Positions 36,693-44,923 of a stretch of 64,000 nucleotides of DNA are shown in pieces. Made by a program: the position numbers and the translations under genes. The DNA is from Saonia flava (GTDB lineage Bacteria > Bacteroidota > Bacteroidia > Flavobacteriales > Flavobacteriaceae), in the NCBI RefSeq assembly GCF_011927795.1, contig NZ_JAATJJ010000002.1:186001-250000 (forward strand), read 5' to 3'. The stretch's first letter is position 1. Each line of letters begins with the position of its first letter. The notes beneath the pieces are model-generated. The model worked only from the letters and a program-made list of their open reading frames with translations, made no database searches and was not told the DNA's origin.

Positions 36693-37538
36693 TTATTCGT
36701 GTACTACAAAAAATGGAACCGTAGTATGAAAGCTCACTTTTTCAACAAGAGAGTCAAAAAGTATTTGTTGTAGAAGATTTAAATTTTTTGCTACCATAAA
36801 AATCATATCCACTTCCCTGCTTTCTACAAAACACTGTATTGCGGAAGTCACTTTTTTATTGGTAATGGTATGAAAACTATTTCGCTCGGGAAACCTCTCA
36901 TTCAAAAAATCGCGTAGATATTCTTTATTTTTTTCTTGGGAATGGGTTAACTCGCTTTGGGTTTTAGACACGTTCATAACCCTTATTTTTCCCTTGTTCA
37001 CACTTAAAACTCCAGATAGAGCATCCAAAATTTTATGGGAATAAAAAATATTATAATCAGTTGGGAAAGCCACCTCATCTGGTTTGCTAAAATCCACTCC
37101 CTCTGGTACAATGAGTGCATTACATTGTACTTTTGTAATTACATCTCCCGTATTGCTCCCTATAATCCTTTTCCTGATTCCCGCAGCACCTTTGGTCCCC
37201 ATTACGATTAAATCTATTTTATTCTCTGAAAGATGTTTTTTAATAGATTCTATAAAAAATCCATGGTCTTGTAAAACAAAATATTGATGTTTTTCATTGG
37301 AAAATGTCTTTTCAACCAATTTAATAAGGTCGCTCAACTTCTTTTTAGCAGGAATTGTTTTTTGCTCCGTACTATTCTCTCCAGTCCCAACCGAAACAGG
37401 CACGCTGGCATAGTCCAAAAAATCGCTTACATGCAATAAATAAAAATTGCAGTTCTCATTTTTGAAAAACTGATTGGCATACACTACGGCATTCCATGCA
37501 TTATCTGAAAAATCAGTGGGGATTAGGATATTCTTCAT
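36693..37538 (-). CDS. Universal stress protein, tandem UspA domains
   Basis: A 281-residue double-domain Usp (MKNILIPTDFSDNAWNAVVY). Domain 1 has MGTKGAAGIRKRIIGSNT. Domain 2 begins EVAFPTDYNIFYSHK. It is monocistronic, lying between its own promoter and the promoter of the next Usp operon, and sits immediately downstream of the REC-Crp regulator gene. Confidence 0.92.
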   Translation of the reverse strand: MKNILIPTDFSDNAWNAVVYANQFFKNENCNFYLLHVSDFLDYASVPVSVGTGENSTEQKTIPAKKKLSDLIKLVEKTFSNEKHQYFVLQDHGFFIESIKKHLSENKIDLIVMGTKGAAGIRKRIIGSNTGDVITKVQCNALIVPEGVDFSKPDEVAFPTDYNIFYSHKILDALSGVLSVNKGKIRVMNVSKTQSELTHSQEKNKEYLRDFLNERFPERNSFHTITNKKVTSAIQCFVESREVDMIFMVAKNLNLLQQILFDSLVEKVSFHTTVPFFVVHE

Positions 37539-37588
37539 TCTACTATATACTATAGTACAAAGTTATGCCCAATGTTAAATTCAAAATA

Positions 37589-37600
37589 TGACAAAAATCA
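37589..37600 (-). promoter_or_regulatory. Crp-type box upstream of Usp 36693-37538
   Basis: TGACAAAAATCA, extended by ATA/TAT on the outer sides to a longer imperfect palindrome. TAACTTTG (37565 to 37558, minus strand) is a full -7 match 29.5 bp from the dyad centre; dyad to ATG is 51 bp. Confidence 0.78.
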
Positions 37601-37617
37601 TATTTTGAATTTATTCT

Positions 37618-38667
37618 CTAAACCATATATTGAAGTGATTGAAGCTCAATGATTTTAATGTTTCTACCTTCAATAGAAATTAGACCTTCTTTTTTAAACC
37701 CGGATAGTGTTCTAATTAAACTTTCAGTGGCAATTCCGGCAACACTTGCCAAATCATTACGAGAGATTTTAATTGGCTCATCCTTTTTCTTATCCAATAT
37801 TTCTGCAAACTGTAATAAAGTCTGTGCGGTTTTTTTACGTACAGAACTATAAGCCATTTGTAACAATTGCTCTTTCATGCCTGTAATATTTTCGGTAAGA
37901 AGCTCCATAAGTTCAAAAGAAATGCTTTGGTTTTTTGATAAAACCTCCTTTAAATTTTCTTTTGATATTGCAACAAGTTCTACATCTTCTACGGCTGTTG
38001 CAGATTCTTGATATGGAATATTTTCAAGAAAGGAGGTGAAACCCAAAAAATCATCGGCTGGGTGCAAGGAAGTTATTAATTCTTTACCATCTTCATCCAT
38101 TTTGTGGCACTTAACAACTCCTTTTAATATTAAATAAATATTGTTTGAATGGTTTCCCTCATTAAAAACAACCTCTCCTTTTTTAAAGGCAAACTCTTCT
38201 CCATTATCATCGAAGAAATTCTTTAGTTCATGAAGCGTTCGCATTTGTTCTTCTGAAGTTGGAGTACCTGCTTCATTTATGCCCATTTTTGCAATTAACT
38301 GTGCTTTTGCAAGTCTACTTTCTATGGCACTAATTAGGTCATCCTCCTCAAAAGGTTTTGTTAAATAGTCATCTGCTCCCAAATCCATTCCTCTCCTAAT
38401 TTCCCTATGCTCTGTTTTAGCAGATAGAAAAATAAAAGGAATGTGTTTTGTTGTCTCATTTGCAGACAATTCTTTTAAAACACCATATCCATCCGTTTCT
38501 GGCATCATAATATCACATACTATAATATCAGGTACGTTTTTTACAGCTGTTTCTATTCCAACTTTACCATTAGGAGCAGTAATTACTTCGTAGCCAGAAA
38601 GCTCCAATAATTCTGCCGTATTCTCCCTTAACGACAAATCGTCCTCTATAAGTAAGATTTTTTTCAT
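37618..38667 (-). CDS. Response regulator with Crp-type output (REC-cNMP-HTH_Crp)
   Basis: A 349-residue regulator. Residues 1-120 are a receiver (IEDD acidic pair, phospho-acceptor Asp in IVCDIMMP, FLSAK, TKPF). About 145-270 form a Crp-type beta roll (FKKGEVVFNEGNHSNNIYLI). About 285-345 form a Crp HTH with recognition helix TESLIRTLSGF; E315 and R319 are the residues that read TGA half-sites in Crp and FNR. No cysteine cluster is present, so oxygen is not sensed by an FNR iron-sulfur centre. It overlaps the kinase gene by 4 bp and is the best candidate for binding the TGAYNNNNRTCA boxes. Confidence 0.93.
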   Translation of the reverse strand: MKKILLIEDDLSLRENTAELLELSGYEVITAPNGKVGIETAVKNVPDIIVCDIMMPETDGYGVLKELSANETTKHIPFIFLSAKTEHREIRRGMDLGADDYLTKPFEEDDLISAIESRLAKAQLIAKMGINEAGTPTSEEQMRTLHELKNFFDDNGEEFAFKKGEVVFNEGNHSNNIYLILKGVVKCHKMDEDGKELITSLHPADDFLGFTSFLENIPYQESATAVEDVELVAISKENLKEVLSKNQSISFELMELLTENITGMKEQLLQMAYSSVRKKTAQTLLQFAEILDKKKDEPIKISRNDLASVAGIATESLIRTLSGFKKEGLISIEGRNIKIIELQSLQYMV

Positions 38668-39902
38668 GACTGTGCTGTTTTTATGTTTTCCGGAATATGC
38701 ATAATAAATTCTGTACCTAAATTTTCCTTACTATTAAAAGTCAAGGTTCCCCCCAAATCCTCTAAATGTCTTTTAGCCGTATTCAAACCTATGCCAGTAC
38801 CTTGTGTTAGAAGGGCGTTACCCGCTCTAAAATACCTGTCAAAAATAAATTTTTGGTCCTGGGAAGGAATTCCTATGCCTTGATCCACAACTTTTATCTG
38901 GAGTACATTATTTTTATTAATCACCTGTATATCTATAGTGGTATTTTCTGGGGAATACTTTATTGCATTGTGAACCAGATTGGAAAGAATTAATTCAAAA
39001 ATCTTTTCGTCAAATTCCAAAATAATTTCATCTATATTTTGTGGGTAAAGGATTCGTTGGCCAGTTTTTAACAGCATATTGGAATCATACACCACCTCAT
39101 TGATCATTTTACTCAAAGGAAAACTAGTTATTTTATAATTAACTTTTCCAGACTCCAATCGTTCCACAGACAAAAAATCGTTTAAGATATTATCCAAATA
39201 TTTAACCTTGTTTTTTATTGTGGCAATATGTTTATTTCTTTTCTCCTGTTGTTCTGTTTGGGTATACTTGGAAAGAAGGGTAATGGAGGTTAATATCCCG
39301 CTCAAGGGGGTTTTGAATTCATGGGAGACCAATGAGAGAAATTTTGTTTTAAGTTCATTAAGCTCTTTCTCCCTTTTCAAAGATTCTTTTGCCTTGTCCT
39401 CCGCTTCTTTTCTAAGTTTCACTTCGGTTGTTAACTCATTGACTGTTTTTTGTAACTCTTCAGTCCTTTTCTTTATCTTATTTTCTAGATTGGCATTAAG
39501 TTCCCGTATCTGTTTTTCATTTTCCTTACGCTCCGTAATATCAATGATAAGGGCCATTACATATAGGTTCCCATGAAGCTTAAAAGGGTTTAATCCCGCT
39601 TCAACAGGGAATTCAAATCCATTTTTTCGAACTCCAAATAGGTCACGGCCCATTCCCATTTGTCTTTTCCCACTCCGCTGCATAAAAGACTGAAAATGGT
39701 CCCCGTGTCCATGGTGATATTTTGTTGGTATCAAAACATTTAAAGGTTGGCCTATTAGCTCTTCCCTTTGATAACCAAACATTTCGTTGGCAGATCCATT
39801 GGAGGCAACAATTTTCTGATGTTCACTAACCACTATAATTCCTTCGGAAATAGCTTCAGCGAGTAAATTGAAGATGTCACTATTCTTTTCAAAAACCTTC
39901 AT
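38664..39902 (-). CDS. Soluble PAS-domain sensor histidine kinase
   Basis: A 412-residue kinase without membrane segments. A PAS domain covers about residues 10-130 (LLAEAISEGIIVVSEHQKIVAS, MGRDLFGVRKNGFEFPVE, IIDITERK). A coiled coil follows (135-185), then the H box LVSHEFKTPLSGILTSI, and the ATPase domain with DQGIGIPSQDQKFIF and GTGIGLNTAKRHLEDLGG. The PAS resembles the FixL oxygen sensor, but the position of the haem His in DPHIIGIGR is not His here (KRQMGMGR). It pairs with the overlapping REC-Crp gene; the signal is cytoplasmic and unknown. Confidence 0.93.
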   Translation of the reverse strand: MKVFEKNSDIFNLLAEAISEGIIVVSEHQKIVASNGSANEMFGYQREELIGQPLNVLIPTKYHHGHGDHFQSFMQRSGKRQMGMGRDLFGVRKNGFEFPVEAGLNPFKLHGNLYVMALIIDITERKENEKQIRELNANLENKIKKRTEELQKTVNELTTEVKLRKEAEDKAKESLKREKELNELKTKFLSLVSHEFKTPLSGILTSITLLSKYTQTEQQEKRNKHIATIKNKVKYLDNILNDFLSVERLESGKVNYKITSFPLSKMINEVVYDSNMLLKTGQRILYPQNIDEIILEFDEKIFELILSNLVHNAIKYSPENTTIDIQVINKNNVLQIKVVDQGIGIPSQDQKFIFDRYFRAGNALLTQGTGIGLNTAKRHLEDLGGTLTFNSKENLGTEFIMHIPENIKTAQS

Positions 39903-39926
39903 GCCCTAAAGTTATAAAGTATTAGA

Positions 39927-39938
39927 TGATTAATGTCA
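39927..39938 (+). promoter_or_regulatory. Crp-type box upstream of 39984-40394, next to the kinase start
   Basis: TGATTAATGTCA. On the plus strand TATTTTTG (39962-39969) is a full -7 match 29.5 bp from the dyad centre. On the minus strand the nearest box, TAACTTTA (39914 to 39907), is only 18.5 bp away, so binding could interfere with expression of the kinase/regulator genes (feedback). Confidence 0.78.
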
Positions 39939-39983
39939 TATTTAGTAATTTAAATGAGTCCTATTTTTGTCAAAAATAAAATC

Positions 39984-40394
39984 ATGAAAATGACCAATTC
40001 TAAAAAAATCGGAAACGAAATATACCAAAATCTTGGCAGAATATTTTATGCTGTTGCTATTTCTGATAAACGTATACATAACAAAGAAATTGATATACTT
40101 AAAAAATTAATACGGGAAAAATGGTTGGATGTTGACGAAATTGAGGATGAATATGGCACGGACGCAGCATTCCAGATAGAAACTGTTTTTGATTGGCTAC
40201 AGGAATATGAACAAGATGGTGAAACCTGTTATAAAGAGTTTTTAAGTTTCTATAAGGAGCATGAAAATATATTTACCCCAGAAATAAAAGAATTAATTTT
40301 ACATACATCACATTCCATTGCAATGGCTTTTTCAGGCAAGAACAAATCAGAATTGGTTATGTTGGGGAATCTAAAAATACTTTTTAATAAATAG
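39984..40394 (+). CDS. TerB-like helical protein
   Basis: A 136-residue helical acidic protein; the start at 39984 (MKMTNSKKIGNEIYQNLGRI) follows the -7 box by 14 bp, so an ATG at 39954 is excluded because it lies upstream of the box. LGRIFYAVAISDKRIHNKEIDILKKLI has the Asp-x-x-Ile-x-x-x-Glu pattern of TerB-type domains, which can bind divalent metal. Function unknown. It is a single gene facing the terminal part of another Usp operon. Confidence 0.65.
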   Translation: MKMTNSKKIGNEIYQNLGRIFYAVAISDKRIHNKEIDILKKLIREKWLDVDEIEDEYGTDAAFQIETVFDWLQEYEQDGETCYKEFLSFYKEHENIFTPEIKELILHTSHSIAMAFSGKNKSELVMLGNLKILFNK

Positions 40395-40403
40395 GGTTAC
40401 AAA

Positions 40404-41225
40404 TTACATTTTAATGGTTAACACCGGCAGTGTAGAATGATTGGCCAGGTCCTCACCAATACTTCCCATTAAAAAATGAGGAAGTCCTTTTCGCCCGTGT
40501 GTTGGCAAAGCAATGAGATCTACTTTGTTATGGGTACAATAATTTAGAATACCTAACTCCACGTTATAGTCATCATAAACAATTACTTTTAAATTTGTGC
40601 CTAGTTTATCTTGAAATTCAGATATTTTTTCTTCTATTTCCAGTGTTCGTAAAAACTTATTTCCTGGAGTATTAACATAAAGGAGCAGAAGTTCTGCCGA
40701 AAAAAGTTTGGAAAAATTAATGGTCTTTTTCAAAGCTTCCAATCCTTCTACTTTAAAGTCACTTGCAAACACAATTCTTTTTATTTTAAAATTTGGATTG
40801 GGAGATTTAACCACTAAAACGGGAACTTCTGAAGTCCTAACCACTTTTTCTGCATTGGAACCAACAAAAACTTCATCTAATCCCTTTGCTCCTTGGGAAC
40901 CCATAATGATTAAATCAATATTTTGTTCCCTAGACACATTGTCTAGTTCACTAAACACTTTATAATTCTGTACAATTTCTGTGATTTTAATTCCTTTTGT
41001 ATAGGGTTTATCCAAAAAACTTTTGAAACGTTTTTTGGATAAACCCATATAATACATAGCCTCTTTATATTCTTGGGCTTCATTCTTGTCATAGACCGAC
41101 TCCGAAAGACCCATCATGTGCAATAAAACTATTTGCCCATTCATCTCCCTTGCAATAGAGCATGCAATCTCCAAAGCATATTCAGAGTAATCGGAAAAAT
41201 CGACGGGAATTAGGATTCTATACAT
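40404..41225 (-). CDS. Universal stress protein, distinct subfamily
   Basis: A 273-residue double-domain Usp (MYRILIPVDFSDYSEYALEI). Domain 1 has MGSQGAKGLDEVFVGSNA. Unlike the other seven, domain 2 keeps most of the ATP motif (ALPTHGRKGLPHFLMGSIG, with Pro for the first Gly), so it belongs to a different branch. It lies 2 bp after the ribosome hibernation gene in one operon. Confidence 0.92.
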   Translation of the reverse strand: MYRILIPVDFSDYSEYALEIACSIAREMNGQIVLLHMMGLSESVYDKNEAQEYKEAMYYMGLSKKRFKSFLDKPYTKGIKITEIVQNYKVFSELDNVSREQNIDLIIMGSQGAKGLDEVFVGSNAEKVVRTSEVPVLVVKSPNPNFKIKRIVFASDFKVEGLEALKKTINFSKLFSAELLLLYVNTPGNKFLRTLEIEEKISEFQDKLGTNLKVIVYDDYNVELGILNYCTHNKVDLIALPTHGRKGLPHFLMGSIGEDLANHSTLPVLTIKM

Positions 41226-41227
41226 TC

Positions 41228-41530
41228 TTAATGGTGCTTATGAAAAATCTCTTTTCTCTTCTTTAATTGCCTTTCCAAATCATGGATAGTGGCAACTACA
41301 GCTTTTTCAAAATCATCCTCATTAGATTTAGCAAAAATTCTTGGTCCTGGACCACTCACTTCCATTTCGCATATTTTGCCCTTGCCAGTTGGGTCCTTTT
41401 CCAGTTTTAAAAACACTTGTGTGCTAATTACCCAATTGTACTTTTTTGCCATCTTGTCTAGCTTGTTGTTAATTATAGTACTTAATGATTCACTTGTTGG
41501 AATGTGTACGTACTGAATGTTGACTGTCAT
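41228..41530 (-). CDS. hpf: Ribosome hibernation promoting factor, short form
   Basis: A 100-residue HPF/RaiA-type protein (MTVNIQYVHIPTSESLSTII, then VFLKLEKDPTGKGKICEMEV and FAKSNEDDFEKAVVATIHDLERQLKKRKEI). It binds the decoding region of the 30S subunit and stops translation in resting cells. The long C-terminal dimerisation domain is absent. It is first in an operon with a Usp and divergent from the DUF2267 gene under one shared box, so translation arrest belongs to this regulon. Confidence 0.88.
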   Translation of the reverse strand: MTVNIQYVHIPTSESLSTIINNKLDKMAKKYNWVISTQVFLKLEKDPTGKGKICEMEVSGPGPRIFAKSNEDDFEKAVVATIHDLERQLKKRKEIFHKHH

Positions 41531-41583
41531 AATATTAGTTTTTGTAATTGGTCAAATTTAATTAGCAAATAAGAAATAGAACA

Positions 41584-41595
41584 TGACCAATATCA
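41584..41595. promoter_or_regulatory. Shared Crp-type box between hpf and the DUF2267 gene
   Basis: TGACCAATATCA. Toward hpf, TAAATTTG (41560 to 41553) is a full -7 match 29.5 bp from the centre. Toward the plus strand, CACTTTTA at 41619 is at the same distance but weak. The dyad is 54 bp from both start codons. Confidence 0.76.
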
Positions 41596-41648
41596 TTTTG
41601 GGTCATCAATAAATTTTTCACTTTTATACCAAATTAAACTAATAGATC

Positions 41649-42101
41649 ATGGCAATAAATTTTAATCAATATGCTTCCGAGGGAAACAAATTTTTAAAGG
41701 ACTATACGTATGAACTTAACCTCGGAGAAGACAGAGACAAAGCAGGGCGCATACTTGTTTCTACCCTACATGCGCTTAGAGATATAATCCCAATGCAGGA
41801 ATCATTACAATTTATTGCGCAACTACCCATGTTTTTAAAAGGTCTTTATGTTCATGGATGGAGTTCCAAAAAGAAAAAGATTAAAATAAAACATGTTGCC
41901 GAATTTCTAGATTTAGTGAGACATCATGATGGTGCGGCCGCTGTAAATGATTTTGAATATGATGATGAGGTTGCTGAAAGATACATTAAAACAACTTTCA
42001 TTTTTTTAAGGAAATACGTTTCTCTTGGAGAAATGGAAGACATTATGGATAACCTTCCAAAAGAATTAAAACATATAATTTATTACAATGTTCTTTTTTA
42101 G
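41649..42101 (+). CDS. DUF2267-family protein
   Basis: A 150-residue helical protein of the DUF2267 family: GEDRDKAGRILVSTLHALRDIIPMQESLQFIAQLP is the typical helical pair, and the second copy (EVAERYIKTTFIFLRKYVSLGEMEDIMDNLPKEL) repeats the layout, giving an internal duplication. Function unknown. It is 18 bp before a secreted WG-repeat protein gene. Confidence 0.78.
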   Translation: MAINFNQYASEGNKFLKDYTYELNLGEDRDKAGRILVSTLHALRDIIPMQESLQFIAQLPMFLKGLYVHGWSSKKKKIKIKHVAEFLDLVRHHDGAAAVNDFEYDDEVAERYIKTTFIFLRKYVSLGEMEDIMDNLPKELKHIIYYNVLF

Positions 42102-42119
42102 AAACTAAAACTTAAAAAC

Positions 42120-42752
42120 ATGAAAACAAAACTGTTTATAGTATTACTTATTTTAAGCATACCTGTCACAATGGTTTCTGCCCAAACAATTGGCGAAATT
42201 GATGAAATAGCTCCTTTTAGTGAAGGATTAGCGGCCGTAAGGCAAGATAATTCATGGGGATTCGTAAATGAGGAAGGTGCTTTGGTAATCGATTATAGAG
42301 ATGACTTACATTGGAACAAGGATGCGAAATCCACAGATAAGGGGATTAATGCCATTAAGTATCCTCTTTTTAAAAATGGCCTGTGTATGATTAAAAGGAT
42401 GGTTGAGAATATTCCTCATTATGGGTTTATCAACTCAAAAGGGGAACAAGTCATTGAACCAAAATTTTTAAATGTTTCTTCATTTGAAAACGGATATACC
42501 ACAGGTATTATATATGAAAAAGTATTCAAGGGCAACAATGAATTCAATCTTAAGATTTACGATTATAAGTTCCATGAAGTGCTTATGGATTCTTCTGGGG
42601 AAATAGTAGAATTTTTATCTAGAAGAGACCACATACAAATGGTAAGAAAAAGATATGAAGTTCCGGAAATTAGGTCAAAAATGATTTCAAAAAATCTAAT
42701 CGCCATACAATCCAGTGATAAAAGCTGGGAAATAAAAAAGTTAGTTCTTTAG
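42120..42752 (+). CDS. Secreted WG-repeat protein
   Basis: A 210-residue protein with a clear signal peptide (MKTKLFIVLLILSIPVTMVSAQ). FSEGLAAVRQDNSWGFVNEEG and MIKRMVENIPHYGFINSKGEQVIEP are WG beta-hairpin repeats, at least two. Such repeats bind or scaffold; no catalytic residues are seen. It is the second gene of the DUF2267 operon. Confidence 0.75.
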   Translation: MKTKLFIVLLILSIPVTMVSAQTIGEIDEIAPFSEGLAAVRQDNSWGFVNEEGALVIDYRDDLHWNKDAKSTDKGINAIKYPLFKNGLCMIKRMVENIPHYGFINSKGEQVIEPKFLNVSSFENGYTTGIIYEKVFKGNNEFNLKIYDYKFHEVLMDSSGEIVEFLSRRDHIQMVRKRYEVPEIRSKMISKNLIAIQSSDKSWEIKKLVL

Positions 42753-42763
42753 GTTGTTTTTTC

Positions 42764-43153
42764 TTATAAACTATCAATAACCCTTCTTAATTTTTCACTT
42801 ACCTCACCGGCAATATCAATTAAAGAGGGGTTTTCTATGGCTTGCATAGAAGCAATTGGATTTACAGCTGACACTTCTACAGCACCTTTTTCCCTTTCTT
42901 GAACAATTACATTGCACGGAAGCATTGTTCCTATTTTATCCTCGGCAAGCAGTGCTTTATGGGCAAATGAGGGGTTGCAGGCTCCAAGAATCTGGTAGTT
43001 ATAAAAATCCACGTCCAATTTCTTTTTTAATGTAGCTTTAATGTCAATCTGCGTTAATACTCCAAAACCTTCCTTTTTTAATTGTTCTGTAACTTTCTCT
43101 ACAACTTCATCAAAAGCTATGTTGTTCAAAATATTGGTATAATAGTATTTCAT
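42764..43153 (-). CDS. DUF302-family protein
   Basis: A 129-residue protein of the DUF302 family, with the hallmark EKVTEQLKKEGFGVLTQIDIKATLKKKL, ILGACNPSFAHKALLAEDKIG and LPCNVIVQE. The two conserved cysteines and the pattern suggest a small cytoplasmic stress or redox protein. No Crp-type box is seen upstream, so it has its own control. Confidence 0.88.
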   Translation of the reverse strand: MKYYYTNILNNIAFDEVVEKVTEQLKKEGFGVLTQIDIKATLKKKLDVDFYNYQILGACNPSFAHKALLAEDKIGTMLPCNVIVQEREKGAVEVSAVNPIASMQAIENPSLIDIAGEVSEKLRRVIDSL

Positions 43154-43286
43154 AATATTTCTATTTTTACAAGTAGAAAACCAACTGTGATTTTTTGGTA
43201 ATGTACTAAGTTAATCGATTTACATAAATTTTCTATGGAGAACTTCCATCCTATTTAATTGTTCAAAGTGTTATAGTAAGACCTTA

Positions 43287-43619
43287 TTAATTTTCTTTAA
43301 CCAGTTTTAGTAAGTTAACAATTTTGACCTCATCAATTTCCTTTTTAGATCTTATTTCAATAATTCTCATGGTCTTTCCTTTACCTTGAAACAAAGCTAT
43401 TTCCTCTTTGGATAAATCTTTGATGGAGAATCCCATATTGACATGGTTTTTTAAAGCAACCAAATAATACTTTCCATTAGCGTACGATGGCACACCCCAT
43501 TTCATTTCCTCTATGATATTAGGGAATGTCCTAAAAATGATTTCCCTTAATTCACTACAGATTTCCTTCTGTGGAGATTTCAATTTTTTTATGTAGTCAT
43601 CTACTTTTTCTTCTTTCAT
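43287..43619 (-). CDS. DUF1801-family protein
   Basis: A 110-residue protein with EIIFRTFPNIIEEMKWGVPSYA and the hydrophobic strand YYLVALKNHVNMGFSI, the signature of the DUF1801 (YdhG-like) family. Function unknown. It is monocistronic between DUF302 and the M50 protease operon. Confidence 0.85.
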   Translation of the reverse strand: MKEEKVDDYIKKLKSPQKEICSELREIIFRTFPNIIEEMKWGVPSYANGKYYLVALKNHVNMGFSIKDLSKEEIALFQGKGKTMRIIEIRSKKEIDEVKIVNLLKLVKEN

Positions 43620-43773
43620 TTAGACTATTACTTTCACTTGTTACAACTTATAGACATTTATTATTATTACTAAATATCTGTTCTATATCCTCTTCCTTGT
43701 CCTTAGGTATTAAGCCAGTGCATCATCCTTCCAGTTAATACATAAAAATAATCGGTTTGTTCTATTTCATATA

Positions 43774-43785
43774 TGATAATTGTCA
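43774..43785 (+). promoter_or_regulatory. Crp-type box upstream of the M50 protease operon
   Basis: TGATAATTGTCA. TAATTTCA (43809-43816), a -7 box with one core mismatch, begins 29.5 bp from the dyad centre. The ATG is at 43832. The whole M50/exporter operon should follow this promoter. Confidence 0.74.
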
Positions 43786-43831
43786 TTGCCAAAAACTCCT
43801 GCCCTGAATAATTTCACCAAAAATATTTTAT

Positions 43832-44923
43832 ATGAAAGGAGTATTAAAATTAGGCCGAATTTTAGGAACCAGTATTGAAGTACACTGGACTTTTTCACTT
43901 CTACTCTTGTGGATTGCCTATCTAGATTTTCAACGTGGCGGAAACCTTAACTCCACCCTTATAAGCATTGCATTTGTTCTTGTCCTTTTTCTATGTGTTG
44001 TACTCCATGAACTTGGACATGCACAAATGGCAAAAAGGTTTAAAATAAACACAAAAAAAATAACCCTTTTACCTATTGGTGGCGTTGCCACAATGGAAAA
44101 AATACCAGAAAAACCCAAACAAGAATTGCTTGTTGCCATTGCAGGTCCGGCGGTCAATGTTGTCATTGTACTTCTATTATCATTAGTAGTTCCCTTTAGG
44201 ACCTATTTTAGCTTGGATATCGCCAATCTAGAAACACTTTTGAGGACATCCACTTTAGAGGTTTTTTTGTTCTATCTCTTAATGGCCAATGTTATGCTGG
44301 TGATATTTAATTTAATCCCTGCCTTCCCAATGGATGGAGGAAGAGTTTTAAGGGCATTGTTATCCTTTAAAATGGATAGGGTGAACGCTACTTCCATTGC
44401 CGCGGGATTGGGACAGTTTTTAGCTATCTTATTTTTTATTTTAGGTTTTATATTTAACCCCTTCCTAATTTTAATAGCACTCTTTATCTTTATAGGAGCG
44501 CAGAGTGAATATCAAATGGTAAAACAGAACGCTTTATTAAAAGGGTTTAAGGCTAAAGAAGCCATGCTGACTAAAATTAGCTTGTTAAAACCCAATGACA
44601 CAATGAGCGAAGTTGTTAAACTTGTTTTAGATTCTACGGAAAAAGACTTTGTGGTTGTAGATAACGAAAATATTGTTGGGGTAGTTTTAAATAAAGATAT
44701 AATTAAGTATTCTGATAAGCCTTCCATGACTGTAAAAGATGTTATGCAAACCACTTTTAAAACTGTTGATGCATCAGAAGAAATCAATAAAATATTTGGT
44801 CTCTTTGGAAATGAAAGAAATGGATTCTTTCCCGTACTGGAAAACAAAAAACTTGTGGGAGCTATAGACCTCACCAACATAAGTGAATTTATAGTGTTTA
44901 AGTCCAAAATAATTCAAACATAG
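43832..44923 (+). CDS. Site-2 protease family (M50) with CBS pair
   Basis: A 363-residue membrane metalloprotease. HELGH is at 59-63 and the third zinc ligand in NLIPAFPMDGGRV (Asp168). About six hydrophobic segments cover residues 15-225. A CBS pair occupies about 240-355 (AKEAMLTKISLL, VKDVMQTTFKTV), which usually senses adenine nucleotides. It may release anti-sigma or other membrane proteins when energy falls. Its stop codon directly precedes the adaptor ATG. Confidence 0.9.
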   Translation: MKGVLKLGRILGTSIEVHWTFSLLLLWIAYLDFQRGGNLNSTLISIAFVLVLFLCVVLHELGHAQMAKRFKINTKKITLLPIGGVATMEKIPEKPKQELLVAIAGPAVNVVIVLLLSLVVPFRTYFSLDIANLETLLRTSTLEVFLFYLLMANVMLVIFNLIPAFPMDGGRVLRALLSFKMDRVNATSIAAGLGQFLAILFFILGFIFNPFLILIALFIFIGAQSEYQMVKQNALLKGFKAKEAMLTKISLLKPNDTMSEVVKLVLDSTEKDFVVVDNENIVGVVLNKDIIKYSDKPSMTVKDVMQTTFKTVDASEEINKIFGLFGNERNGFFPVLENKKLVGAIDLTNISEFIVFKSKIIQT

